A stretch of DNA of 64,000 nucleotides from Flavobacterium aciduliphilum (GTDB lineage Bacteria > Bacteroidota > Bacteroidia > Flavobacteriales > Flavobacteriaceae), in the NCBI RefSeq assembly GCF_003268855.1, contig NZ_QLSZ01000001.1, positions 73,369 to 137,368 of the forward strand, written 5' to 3'. The notes under the pieces are model-generated. The model was not told the DNA's origin and ran no database searches. It saw nothing but the letters and a program-made list of their open reading frames with translations. Position numbers and translations under genes: made by a program. Positions 50,938-60,432 of this stretch are shown piece after piece; the stretch's first letter is position 1; the number at the start of each line of letters is the position of its first letter.

Positions 50938-53238
50938 ATGAAAATAGCAGTAATAGGTGGTGGCCCAGGAGGATTATACTTTTCGATTCTTACCAAAAAA
51001 GCAATGCCTCATTGCCAAATAGATATTTACGAACGTAACAAACCCGACGATAGTTTTGGTTTTGGAGTGGTATTCTCTGATGAAACTTTGGGTGAATTCC
51101 TAAAGCGTGATATGGAATCCTATGAATTAATACGTTCTAAATTTGCTTATTGGGACGATATTATTGTAGCTCGTGATGGTCAGCAAGTAAGTATTGCCGG
51201 AAATGGTTTTTGTGGATGTTCACGCAAAACTTTGTTACAGCTCTTACAACAACGCTGTCGTGAAGAAGGTGTTAATTTGCACTTTGAACAAAACATAGAC
51301 GATCTAAGTCAGTATAAAGATGCTGATATTATCTTGGCTTCCGACGGAATTGGTAGCGGTATTCGAACAGCTAACGAAGCCGCTTTTGGTACTAAAATTG
51401 TTTTAAAGAAAAACCGTTTTGTTTGGTTGGGTTCAACTAAACCATTGGACGCATTTACTTATTTTTTCAGAAGCACACCCCACGGAACAATAGTGGCTCA
51501 TACCTATCAATACGAAACTGGAATGAGTACCTGGATTTTCGAATGCAGCAATGAAACTTGGGAAAACCTGAATTTTGAAATCACGAATGAAGAAGACACC
51601 ATTCAAAAATTAGCTGAAATTTTCAAAGACGAATTAGACGGACATCCATTAATTTCGAATAAATCGCATTGGCGACAATTTCCACACGTAACGAATGAAA
51701 ATTGGTATCACGATAATATTGTTCTATTAGGCGATGCCAAAGCTACTGCCCACTACTCTATTGGTTCGGGAACTAAATTAGCGATGGATTGTGCGATAGG
51801 ATTATCCGATGCCGTACTTGCTAATCCAAATGATGTGCAAGCCGCTTTCAAACAATATGACAAAACACGAAGAAATCCAGTGGAAATGATTCAATATGCC
51901 GCTTTAGTGTCATTAGATTGGTTTGAAAACATGGATAGAAACATACAACATCCGTTTTATCAATTTGCCTTCGGATGTATGACGCGTTCTAAAAAAGTAA
52001 CCTTTGAAAACTTACGATTGCGTGACGCCTCTTTTACTGATAAAGTGTTGGAGGAATTTAATAGTACTCTAGAACTTAAAACCCAAAACCTAAAACCAAT
52101 TCCTGCTGCTTTTACACCTTTCAAATTACGAGATGTAGCTTTGCAAAACCGAATCGTTATGGCTCCCATGGGACAATATTCGGCAGAAAATGGGGTGGTA
52201 AACGATTGGCATTTTCAGCATTATACCTCACGAGCTATGGGAGGCTTAGGGCTTATTCTTACTGAACTTACAGCCATTTCTGAAACGGGAAGAATTACGA
52301 TGGGTTGTGCTGGTATTTATACTCAAGAGCAAACCATTGCCTGGAAAAGAATTACTAATTTTATCCATAAAAACACTCAAACCAAAATCGGAATTCAATT
52401 AGGGCATTCTGGTAGAAAAGGTGCTACTAAAAAACCCTGGGAAGAAACTTTTAATGGGACTTCTTGGGAATTACTTTCGGCGTCTTCAATTCCATTTAAT
52501 GAAAATTCCGCTCCTCCAAAAGCAATGACACTTGCCGATATGGATTTGGTTACTTCTCAATTCGTTCATACTACCAAAAATGCCAACGAAGCGGGTTTTG
52601 ATCTAATCGAATTGCAAGCACATCACGGATTTTTGTTAGCTTCTTTTTTGTCGCCATTAACGAATATGAGAACGGATGAATTTGGCGGAAGCATCGAAAA
52701 CCGATTAAAATTTCCATTGCGCGTTTTTAATGAAATGCGAAAGGTATTCCCTAAAGAAAAACCCATGTCAGTGCGAATATCCGCTTCCGATTGGGCCGAA
52801 AACGGAATAACCGAAAAAGATATTTTCTCCATTGCAACAGCTTTCAAAAATGCCGGTGCCGATATTATCAACGTTTCAACAGGAAATACAGTATCTTATC
52901 AAAAACCAACAACAGGTAGAATGTGGCAAACCCCTTTTTCAGATGCGATTCGAAATACAGTCCGTATTCCGACAATTACTGCAGGTTCTATTCAAGATAT
53001 CGACCAAATCAATACGATAATATTAAACGGAAGAGCCGATTTAGTTGCACTTGGTAGACCTTTATTGCTGGATGCTAATTTTGTTCGAAATGCTCAAGCT
53101 AATGAACAATTTGAACCAGATGATATTCCAAATCAATACAAAGCAGGAATTTCGCATTTATATCCACTGAAAGCTACAGAAAGAAAACAATTGGAAGGAA
53201 TGAAAAAAGCGTTAAAACCAAAAAGTAATAAAAAGTAA
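50938..53238 (+). CDS. Aryl-CoA monooxygenase / Old Yellow Enzyme fusion (salicylyl-CoA 5-hydroxylase or 2-aminobenzoyl-CoA monooxygenase/reductase type)
   Basis: A 766-residue two-domain flavoprotein. Residues 1-385: FAD-dependent aromatic hydroxylase with AVIGGGPGGLYF at the N-terminus and VLLGDAKATAHYSIGSGTKL near 262-281. Residues about 395-750: FMN-dependent Old Yellow Enzyme barrel with FKLRDVALQNRIVMAPMGQY, LQAHHGFLLASFLSPLTNMR and ALGRPLL. The fusion order matches Azoarcus 2-aminobenzoyl-CoA monooxygenase/reductase and the proteins annotated as bifunctional salicylyl-CoA 5-hydroxylase/oxidoreductase. The adjacent CoA ligase and thioesterase support a CoA-bound substrate. Which ring substituent is used cannot be told from sequence. 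Confidence 0.85.
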   Translation: MKIAVIGGGPGGLYFSILTKKAMPHCQIDIYERNKPDDSFGFGVVFSDETLGEFLKRDMESYELIRSKFAYWDDIIVARDGQQVSIAGNGFCGCSRKTLLQLLQQRCREEGVNLHFEQNIDDLSQYKDADIILASDGIGSGIRTANEAAFGTKIVLKKNRFVWLGSTKPLDAFTYFFRSTPHGTIVAHTYQYETGMSTWIFECSNETWENLNFEITNEEDTIQKLAEIFKDELDGHPLISNKSHWRQFPHVTNENWYHDNIVLLGDAKATAHYSIGSGTKLAMDCAIGLSDAVLANPNDVQAAFKQYDKTRRNPVEMIQYAALVSLDWFENMDRNIQHPFYQFAFGCMTRSKKVTFENLRLRDASFTDKVLEEFNSTLELKTQNLKPIPAAFTPFKLRDVALQNRIVMAPMGQYSAENGVVNDWHFQHYTSRAMGGLGLILTELTAISETGRITMGCAGIYTQEQTIAWKRITNFIHKNTQTKIGIQLGHSGRKGATKKPWEETFNGTSWELLSASSIPFNENSAPPKAMTLADMDLVTSQFVHTTKNANEAGFDLIELQAHHGFLLASFLSPLTNMRTDEFGGSIENRLKFPLRVFNEMRKVFPKEKPMSVRISASDWAENGITEKDIFSIATAFKNAGADIINVSTGNTVSYQKPTTGRMWQTPFSDAIRNTVRIPTITAGSIQDIDQINTIILNGRADLVALGRPLLLDANFVRNAQANEQFEPDDIPNQYKAGISHLYPLKATERKQLEGMKKALKPKSNKK

Positions 53239-53241
53239 AAA

Positions 53242-53291
53242 GTATATTGTATTTTCAAGTTCAATATACTGTTATACATTATACAATATAC
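53242..53291. repeat. Inverted repeat before the CoA ligase gene
   Basis: GTATATTGTAT (53242-53252) and ATACAATATAC (53281-53291) are perfect inverses separated by 28 bases, placed just upstream of the ATG at 53303. AT-only arms make it weak as a terminator; a recurrent flavobacterial intergenic repeat is as likely as an operator. Confidence 0.5.
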
Positions 53292-53302
53292 AATTTTTCA
53301 AA

Positions 53303-54892
53303 ATGAAACATTACGAAGATACTTTTGCACACAATAGCTTACCAAGCTTAGATTTGCAACCAGAATATCACTTTACTGATTTGCCACAATTTCAGCATCC
53401 TGAAATATTGAATTGTGTTGAGAAATTATTAGACAATCATATCAAGGAAGGTCGTGGTAACAATAGTTGCATCCGAACCTTTGAAGAAACATGGACATAT
53501 CAAGATTTGTATGACAAAGCGAATCAGATAGCTCATGTTTTAGTGGAAGATTTGGGTTTAAAATCAGGCAATCGAGTATTGATTCGCTCGGCCAATAATC
53601 CGATGATGGTGGCGTGTTGGTTTGCCGTTTTAAAAGCTGGTGGAATTGTAGTGGCAACTATGCCTCTTTTACGTTCTAAAGAATTGACAACCATTGTCGA
53701 TTGTGCCGAAATTTCGCATGCTCTTTGCGATAAAGAATTGGAAGAAGAATTGCATTTAGTAAAATCCAATTTTCTAAAACATACCTGTTTCTATGGTAAT
53801 TCACAATTGGAAGAATGGATACAATCCAAACCGAAGACCTTTTCAAATTACCATAGCAAATCGGATAGTATAGCCTTGATTGGTTTTACATCAGGTACTA
53901 CGGGTTTACCCAAAATGACCTCCCATTATCACAAAGATATTCTGAATATTTGCGAATGTTTTCCTCCTTATTCGTTACAACCAACGGTAAACGATATTTT
54001 TACTGGGAGTCCACCGCTCGGATTCACCTTTGGATTGGGTGGGCTAGTCTTGTTTCCAATGTATTATGGTGCTTCTACATTTTTGATAGAGAAACCAAGT
54101 CCCGATTTATTATTGAAAGCCATTTCCGATTTTAAAATCACGATTTGTTTTACTGCGCCAACTGCTTGGCGGGTGATTACTACAAAAGTGAATGATTACG
54201 ATATTTCGAGTTTACGCAAATGTGTCTCAGCTGGGGAAAATTTACCCTTAAAAGTATGGCAAGATTGGTATGACGCGACGGGATTAAAAATTATTGACGG
54301 AATTGGATCTACAGAAATTCTACATATTTTTATATCCTCTAACGAAGAAAATATGAAACCTGGTGCAACGGGAGTCCCTGTAACAGGATATGAAGCCAAA
54401 ATTATAGATACTAATGGAAATGAATTACCTATAAACGAACCCGGAAGATTGGCGGTACGAGGTATTACAGGTTGTAAATATTTAAATCGTGAAGAAAAAC
54501 AACGCGAATATGTAGAAAAGGGTTGGAACATTACGGGCGATATATTCCGTAAAGATGAAGATGGGTATTTGTGGTTTGTAGCACGAGGCGACGACATGAT
54601 TATTTCTTCTGGTTATAATATTGGCGCTATCGAAGTAGAAAGCGTACTTTTAACCCATGAAGATATTCTGGAATGTGCCGTAGTTGGCGTACCCGATGAT
54701 GAACGAGGCATGTTAGTTTGTGCACATATTGTTCTTAAAGACCAATCAAAAGCTACCGACGCCATGAAAAATCGTATTCAACATTGGTTCAAGGAAGTTG
54801 CGGCACCATATAAATATCCTAGAATCATTCATTTTACAGATGCTTTACCCAAAACCGAAACCGGAAAAATTCAACGATTTAAATTGAAGTAA
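53303..54892 (+). CDS. Aryl-CoA ligase (benzoate / 2-aminobenzoate / salicylate-CoA ligase type)
   Basis: A 529-residue acyl-adenylate-forming enzyme of the benzoate-CoA ligase group. AMP-binding signature LIGFTSGTTGLPKMTSHY (about 193-210), DGIGSTEILHIF, TGDIFRKDEDGYLWFVARGD, the hinge DMIISSGYNIGAIEVE and the C-terminal catalytic Lys in PKTETGKIQRFKLK. It should activate an aromatic acid with ATP and CoA for the monooxygenase upstream. Substrate preference cannot be read directly. Followed by the thioesterase after a one-base gap. Confidence 0.92.
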   Translation: MKHYEDTFAHNSLPSLDLQPEYHFTDLPQFQHPEILNCVEKLLDNHIKEGRGNNSCIRTFEETWTYQDLYDKANQIAHVLVEDLGLKSGNRVLIRSANNPMMVACWFAVLKAGGIVVATMPLLRSKELTTIVDCAEISHALCDKELEEELHLVKSNFLKHTCFYGNSQLEEWIQSKPKTFSNYHSKSDSIALIGFTSGTTGLPKMTSHYHKDILNICECFPPYSLQPTVNDIFTGSPPLGFTFGLGGLVLFPMYYGASTFLIEKPSPDLLLKAISDFKITICFTAPTAWRVITTKVNDYDISSLRKCVSAGENLPLKVWQDWYDATGLKIIDGIGSTEILHIFISSNEENMKPGATGVPVTGYEAKIIDTNGNELPINEPGRLAVRGITGCKYLNREEKQREYVEKGWNITGDIFRKDEDGYLWFVARGDDMIISSGYNIGAIEVESVLLTHEDILECAVVGVPDDERGMLVCAHIVLKDQSKATDAMKNRIQHWFKEVAAPYKYPRIIHFTDALPKTETGKIQRFKLK

Positions 54893-54893
54893 G

Positions 54894-55319
54894 ATGAAAC
54901 AACCTTTTATAAAACAAGAAAAAATCCGTTTCAAACACATTGACTACGCCGGAATAGTGTTTTATCCGCGTTTTTTAGAAATGCTCAACGATTTGGTGGA
55001 AGATTGGTTTGACGAAGCTTTAGAAAGACCATTTTCAAAAATGCACGAAACTAATGGGATTCCTACAGTAGATTTGAAAGTACAATTCAAAAATGCGGCT
55101 CGAATTGGTGAAACGCTGACAAAAAAAATTTGGGTTAAAGAACTAAAAACTTCTTCTATAATTTGTGGATTCTTATTTGAAAAGGAACAAGAAAAAATTA
55201 TTTTAGAAGGCGAAGTGACTTTAGTCAATGTCAAAATTCAACAAGATAGACAAAGCATTAAAGCCGAAGCTTTTAACGAAGAAATGAAAGCAAGAATTAA
55301 AAAATACGAATTAGAGTAA
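54894..55319 (+). CDS. Hot-dog acyl-CoA thioesterase (4HBT type)
   Basis: A 141-residue hot-dog-fold thioesterase with the 4-hydroxybenzoyl-CoA thioesterase signature RFKHIDYAGIVFYPRFLEML (about 13-32, catalytic Asp in IDYAG) and the following helix. It starts one base after the stop of the CoA ligase. In this context it would release the hydroxylated acid (for example gentisate) from its CoA ester. Length is typical (about 140). Confidence 0.9.
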   Translation: MKQPFIKQEKIRFKHIDYAGIVFYPRFLEMLNDLVEDWFDEALERPFSKMHETNGIPTVDLKVQFKNAARIGETLTKKIWVKELKTSSIICGFLFEKEQEKIILEGEVTLVNVKIQQDRQSIKAEAFNEEMKARIKKYELE

Positions 55320-55406
55320 AACAACGCAGATTAGAGAAACCAAAGGAATTTTCACAGATAAAATTTTCTTGAATTTCTTCAAGCTATGTTCCAAAAACAA
55401 ATATAA

Positions 55407-56378
55407 ATGGACTTCAAAAAATTCAAAGCAGCCACTGTTCAAACATCACCCGTTTTTTTAAATGTGGAAAAAACGATTGAAAAAGCCATCTCATTCATCA
55501 AGGAAGCTCACGCTAATGGAGCGCAATTAATCGCTTTTCCCGAAGTTTTTGTGGCAGGTTATCCGTATTGGAATTGGATCATGACGCCCGTTCAAGGCAG
55601 CAAATGGTATGAAGAATTGTATAAAAATTCGGTTGCCGTGACTGACGATGCTATGCTACCGTTATTTCAAGCAGCAAAAGAAAACAATATTAATGTTGTC
55701 ATTGGAATTAACGAACGTGGCGATAGTTATGGTGAAATATACAACACTAATTTAATCATTGACAACAATGGAAATCTAATTGGTAGACATCGAAAACTCG
55801 TTCCAACTTGGGCTGAAAAACTCACTTGGACTTCGGGTGATGGCTCATCGTTAAAAGTGTACCCAACTGAAGTGGGACCTGTTGGCACATTAGCTTGTGG
55901 AGAAAACACAAATACTCTGGCACGATTTACGCTACTTGCTCAGGGAGAATTGGTTCATATTGCCAATTACATCTCCTTACCAGTAGCTCCTCCTGACTAC
56001 GATATGGCTGAAGCAATAAAAATACGAGCCGCGGCACATTCCTTTGAAGGCAAATTATTTACCATTGTGTCGTGTTCGACGATTTCGCAAGAAATTAAAG
56101 AGGCATTACGAGATGATGTTCCTAATGTGGATGACTTATTAACTAGAAAAAATTCTGCTTTTTCAGGTTTTATAGGTCCAAATGGGGCTGTTATTGGAAA
56201 TCCTCTAATTGATGAAGAAGGAATGATTTATGCTGAAATTGATTTGGCAAAATGCATCCAACCCAAACAAATGCACGATATATTAGGACATTACAATCGT
56301 TTTGATATTTTTGATTTGCGTGTCAATGTTGCCCCAACAAAAAAAATTACTTTTATTGAATCTAAAGATGATTTTTAA
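55407..56378 (+). CDS. Nitrilase-family carbon-nitrogen hydrolase
   Basis: A 323-residue protein with the nitrilase catalytic triad: Glu in LIAFPEVFVAGYPYW, Lys in GRHRKLVPTWAEKLTW and Cys in LACGENTNTLARF. The CGENTN form and the length match true nitrilases (nitrile to acid plus ammonia) better than amidases. It is 87 bp after the thioesterase, same strand. I infer it could supply the aromatic acid from a nitrile, but this link rests on position only; it may act on an unrelated nitrile. Confidence 0.9.
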   Translation: MDFKKFKAATVQTSPVFLNVEKTIEKAISFIKEAHANGAQLIAFPEVFVAGYPYWNWIMTPVQGSKWYEELYKNSVAVTDDAMLPLFQAAKENNINVVIGINERGDSYGEIYNTNLIIDNNGNLIGRHRKLVPTWAEKLTWTSGDGSSLKVYPTEVGPVGTLACGENTNTLARFTLLAQGELVHIANYISLPVAPPDYDMAEAIKIRAAAHSFEGKLFTIVSCSTISQEIKEALRDDVPNVDDLLTRKNSAFSGFIGPNGAVIGNPLIDEEGMIYAEIDLAKCIQPKQMHDILGHYNRFDIFDLRVNVAPTKKITFIESKDDF

Positions 56379-56530
56379 TAAAAATAGGAACTATATCGTT
56401 ATAGTGTAATTTGTTTCTTAAAATAGTCTTAAAAAACACAGACTAACTCTTAAAAATTCAATATTTTCATAATTTCGTTTTGTGAGAGCAAGAAAAAAAA
56501 TAATTGTCCTCTAAACTAAAAACGTATCTA

Positions 56531-58024
56531 ATGAAAGTAAAATCGATTAGCATTTTTATTTGGAGTTTCTTTACGATTTCTGTTTTTTCTCAGTATAAAT
56601 CAATAGAAGAACCACTTACTACAGCAAGAACATACATCCAACAGAAAGATTACAAAAAAGCGGTTTCTATTTTAGAAAATTATTACAAAAATCATTCTGA
56701 GGATTTAGAAACGAATTGGCTCTACGCTCAAGTAGCTCATTGGAACGGCAACGCAACGCTATCGGAACAATTGTTTCTAAAAGCCATTGCACTAGCTCCT
56801 GATGTTCATGAAATTGAAATGGATTATGCTCGTACTCTTTATGAAAATGGGCAATTGCAAAAAGTAAACTCACTATTACCAAAACTCGAAGAGTTTCCAG
56901 ACACACAAGCTGAAGCGTTATTAATGGAGGCAAACATTGCTTTTTGGAATGGTCGTGTTAAGGAGGCCAAAAATCGTATTGCAAAAATTAAAACCCTTTA
57001 TCCTGATAGCCACATTGCTGATGCTCTCACTCGTTCTATAAACGAAGCGACAACCCCTTATATTAAAACCCTATTTGAATATCAGCACGACAACCAACCT
57101 GTAGATTTTTATGCTGAAGCTATTGAAGTGGGACAATATAGCTCTTATTTTTTGAACCCAACTTTTGAAGTAAAAAATTATAATTTTACTCCAAATCATC
57201 AAGTAATATCTGGAAAATTATCCAACCAATTGTTTATTCTGTCAATCGGACTTACAACAAATTATTCCCTTGGAGTATATAAAAACTTTAGTGATAAAGT
57301 GGCTTGTATTGGAAGTCTTGATGCGACACTCAAGGTGTGGAAGCATACCTCAATTAATATGGGATACAACAGAAAACCTTACCTAGGTACTCTCGAAAGC
57401 ACGTCATTTACCTTGGTACAAAACAATATTTTCGGTGCCATTGAATATAATAATTCATCACTTTTTTCTATTCATGCAGGCTATAACCAACAATTCTTTA
57501 ATGATTCAAATCCTGTAAATTCGTTTAGTTCTTGGATTATTTCTAAACCCATTACTTTTTCTAAAATAAAACTTTGCTTCGGATATGGTTACAGTTATTC
57601 GAATGCGGATAAAAATTTGTTTACTGCAAAAGAATCGTTAGCAGATGCTATCGCACAATTTTCACCAAATAGCACAATAGAAGGGTACTATAATCCTTAT
57701 TTCACTCCAAAAAATCAAATTACTCATTCTGTTTTAGTCTTATTTAATTATAAAGTTTCTAAAACTATTGAGTGGGATACAAAAGCCAATATTGGAGTGT
57801 ATGCATCATGTGAAAATCCATATATCTATCTTGATACTGATACAACTGGAACCACTTTTTTTAGCAAAAATTCTGAAAAAACTACCTTTTCTCCCTATGA
57901 AATCAACAGCAATTTAAATATTGGTGTCTCAAAAAACATTCAAGCAAAAATATCATTCACACAACAACAAACCTTTTTCTATACTAGAAGTCTTTTAGGA
58001 CTTGGGTTGAATATTAAATTATAA
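56531..58024 (+). CDS. TPR plus outer-membrane beta-barrel protein (YaiO-like)
   Basis: 497 residues from the ATG at 56531; signal peptide MKVKSISIFIWSFFTISVFS. About 25-180 are TPR-like helical repeats (ARTYIQQKDYKKAVSILENY, HWNGNATLSEQLFLKAIALA, ANIAFWNGRVKEAKNRIAKI). From about 185 to the end is beta-barrel sequence (LFEYQHDNQPVDFYAEA to SLLGLGLNIKL). This is the YaiO architecture and, functionally, the TPR-barrel arrangement of exopolysaccharide exporters such as PgaA and BcsC. Its TAA directly abuts the ATG of the glycosyltransferase gene. A TAATTTCG box (56470-56477) may be the -7 element. Confidence 0.82.
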   Translation: MKVKSISIFIWSFFTISVFSQYKSIEEPLTTARTYIQQKDYKKAVSILENYYKNHSEDLETNWLYAQVAHWNGNATLSEQLFLKAIALAPDVHEIEMDYARTLYENGQLQKVNSLLPKLEEFPDTQAEALLMEANIAFWNGRVKEAKNRIAKIKTLYPDSHIADALTRSINEATTPYIKTLFEYQHDNQPVDFYAEAIEVGQYSSYFLNPTFEVKNYNFTPNHQVISGKLSNQLFILSIGLTTNYSLGVYKNFSDKVACIGSLDATLKVWKHTSINMGYNRKPYLGTLESTSFTLVQNNIFGAIEYNNSSLFSIHAGYNQQFFNDSNPVNSFSSWIISKPITFSKIKLCFGYGYSYSNADKNLFTAKESLADAIAQFSPNSTIEGYYNPYFTPKNQITHSVLVLFNYKVSKTIEWDTKANIGVYASCENPYIYLDTDTTGTTFFSKNSEKTTFSPYEINSNLNIGVSKNIQAKISFTQQQTFFYTRSLLGLGLNIKL

Positions 58025-59632
58025 ATGAATACAAAACTTCGAAATCACTTATTCAAATTCAAAGCAGCCAAAAAAGTCACACATATTGATCAGTTTATCC
58101 TATTGGTGTTCATTTTAGCTGGAATTCTGAGTGTCATTAACCTAGCTGAATGGTGGTTTCGTGAAGATCATATTAGTAATCTCTTTTTGTTTGTATTGCT
58201 CAGTATGTTTTTCTGGTATGGCATCTTGCGAATTGTTTTGATTTGGATAAATTATTTGCGTTTAAAAAAGCCCAAAGAAGTACCCACACCTTGTGAAGGA
58301 CTTAGTGTGGCTGTTTTCACAACATCAGCACCTGGCGAACCGATTTCAATGTTTGAAAATACGTTTAAAGCATTAAAAAATTTAAACTATCCCCATACCA
58401 CATATTTACTAGACAGTACTGAAGACCCTGATTTTAGAGCTCTTGCCGAACAGTACGATGTCGTTTGGTTGGATTTAGCCAATTTACCAGGAGCAAAAGC
58501 GGGAAAAGTAAACGAAGCCCTAAGAAGAACGAACGAAGAATTTATCTTAATTCTAGATCCAGACCATATTGTTTTTCCGAATTTTTTAGACCAAACACTA
58601 GGCTTTTTTAAAGACGAATCCGTTGGATTTGTTCAAGTAAGTCAAGGCTATTACAATATGTATCGTTCCTTTACTGCAAAAGGGGCTGCCGAACAAACCT
58701 ATACCTTCTATGGTCCTACGCAAATGGGACTGTACGGCTATGGAGGTGCTGTGGCTATTGGCGCCAATTGTACGTTCAGAAGAAAAGCCCTAGAAAGTAT
58801 TGGCGGACACGCTCAAGGTTTGGCAGAAGATTTACAAACATCCATGCGTATTCATGCTGAAGGCTGGAAATCAATCTATAATCCAGTGATTGTGAGTCGT
58901 GGTTTAGTGCCTGAAGACTTTGCCTCTTTTTGTAAACAACAATTAAAATGGGCGCGAGGAGTTTTTGAATTGCTATTTGACGAAATGCCATATTTGATGA
59001 AAAAACTCACCTTTTGGCAAAAAGTATCCTATCTTTCTATTGGAACATATTACCTTTTTGGAACAATAACTGCTTTTTTCATTTTTGTCCCCCTACTCTA
59101 TTTCTTCACAAAGATTATACCCGGTAGAATGGATTTTACAGAATTTATTGCACGAGGTTCCATCATTTTGTTTATAGCTATTTTTATCTACATCTATGCT
59201 CAGAAGTTTTTATGTGACCGCAAAACAGAAAGTGGGTTTCATTGGCGTGGAATGATTTTGAAATATTCGTGTTGGCCTGTGTTTTTATATGCTTTTATTC
59301 TAACACTTAAAAGAAAAAAAATCCCTTACCTTCCTACTGCAAAAACCGCTGTAAAAGGATTTATTAATCCGTTTGTCAAACCCTTAATTGCCTATTCTTT
59401 TGTGTTTGTGATTTCAGTTGCAGGTGTATTGATTGAACGCCGCTATTTTACGCCAGAAAGTGAATTAATTTTCACAGCGCAACGCACATGGGGAATGATT
59501 GGATTCTCGTTTATTGCATTCATCCAATCGATCGGAGGTATTTTAGCCGCCTATGAAGCCATGCATCTCAAAGCGGAAGATGCTTGGAGCAGAATATTCA
59601 TCAAAGAGGATACAACTATTGAAATAAAATAA
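58025..59632 (+). CDS. Membrane-embedded family 2 glycosyltransferase (BcsA-like polysaccharide synthase)
   Basis: A 535-residue processive-type GT2. Two N-terminal helices (LLVFILAGILSVINLAEW, FLFVLLSMFFWYGILRIVL), the cytosolic GT domain (about 90-320) with LLDSTEDPD, LILDPDHIVFPNFL, LAEDLQTSMRIHAEGW and QQLKWARGVFELL (QxxRW-type, Lys replacing Arg), then about five C-terminal helices and a YLPTAKTAVKG gate-like segment. No PilZ domain follows, so no direct c-di-GMP control is expected. It would polymerise and secrete a polysaccharide through the TPR-barrel protein encoded just upstream. Polymer unknown. Confidence 0.88.
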   Translation: MNTKLRNHLFKFKAAKKVTHIDQFILLVFILAGILSVINLAEWWFREDHISNLFLFVLLSMFFWYGILRIVLIWINYLRLKKPKEVPTPCEGLSVAVFTTSAPGEPISMFENTFKALKNLNYPHTTYLLDSTEDPDFRALAEQYDVVWLDLANLPGAKAGKVNEALRRTNEEFILILDPDHIVFPNFLDQTLGFFKDESVGFVQVSQGYYNMYRSFTAKGAAEQTYTFYGPTQMGLYGYGGAVAIGANCTFRRKALESIGGHAQGLAEDLQTSMRIHAEGWKSIYNPVIVSRGLVPEDFASFCKQQLKWARGVFELLFDEMPYLMKKLTFWQKVSYLSIGTYYLFGTITAFFIFVPLLYFFTKIIPGRMDFTEFIARGSIILFIAIFIYIYAQKFLCDRKTESGFHWRGMILKYSCWPVFLYAFILTLKRKKIPYLPTAKTAVKGFINPFVKPLIAYSFVFVISVAGVLIERRYFTPESELIFTAQRTWGMIGFSFIAFIQSIGGILAAYEAMHLKAEDAWSRIFIKEDTTIEIK

Positions 59633-59655
59633 TTATTAACTAAAAAAACTGTATT

Positions 59656-60432
59656 ATGAAAACCTTATTGTTAGCTGGTGGATTTGGAACCCGATTTAGT
59701 GAAGCCACTGATTTAATTCCAAAACCAATGATTCAAATTGGAGCCCAACCTATTTTGTGGCACATTATGAAAATTTATTCACAATATGGCTACAATGATT
59801 TTGTAGTACTACTAGGCTATAAAGGCTATGTCATCAAAGAATATTTTGTAAATTATTTTTTACACAACAGTGATGTCACAATTGATTTATCAAATAATGA
59901 AGTTAAAATATTAAATAACAAATCGGAGCCTTGGAAAATAACGCTACTAGATACTGGACTAGATGCAATGACAGGTGGTAGAATTTTACAAGCTAAGGAT
60001 GTAGTAGGTGATGAACCATTTATGCTAACCTATGGAGATGGTGTAGGAAATATTGATATCCAAGAATTGGTTGCTTTTCATAAAAATCATGGTAAAGCCG
60101 TTACCATGACTACCGTTCAACCTGAAGGACGCTTTGGAGGGGTTTCGTTTGATGGAGAGAGCGGTCATGTGAGTAATTTTATAGAAAAACCAGTTGGTGA
60201 TGGCGGATGGATTAACGCTGGATTCTTTGTTTGTGAACCAAAAGCGTTTGATTATATTACGAATGGGATTCAGACAATTTGGGAGAAAGAACCTTTGGAA
60301 AATTTAGCAAAAGACGGTGAACTTTTTGCGTTCAAACATTACGGATTTTGGAAACCAATGGATACATTGAGAGACAATATCCAATTAAATGAAATGTGGA
60401 AAAACAATAAAGCCTTATGGAAAACATGGTAA
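59656..60432 (+). CDS. rfbF: Glucose-1-phosphate cytidylyltransferase
   Basis: A 258-residue nucleotidyltransferase that makes CDP-glucose from CTP and glucose-1-phosphate. LLLAGGFGTRFSEATDLIPK at the N-terminus is the activated-nucleotide motif; FMLTYGDGVGNID, PEGRFGGVSF and NAGFFVCEPK are characteristic of RfbF. It is 23 bp after the glycosyltransferase and overlaps rfbG by 16 bases. Together they commit glucose to CDP-6-deoxysugars. Confidence 0.95.
   Translation: MKTLLLAGGFGTRFSEATDLIPKPMIQIGAQPILWHIMKIYSQYGYNDFVVLLGYKGYVIKEYFVNYFLHNSDVTIDLSNNEVKILNNKSEPWKITLLDTGLDAMTGGRILQAKDVVGDEPFMLTYGDGVGNIDIQELVAFHKNHGKAVTMTTVQPEGRFGGVSFDGESGHVSNFIEKPVGDGGWINAGFFVCEPKAFDYITNGIQTIWEKEPLENLAKDGELFAFKHYGFWKPMDTLRDNIQLNEMWKNNKALWKTW

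Noticed and set aside
53242..53291. Inverted repeat as a terminator separating the fusion gene from the CoA ligase gene
   Set aside because: Arms are almost all A/T with a 28-base loop and no proper T tract; it was kept only as a repeat.
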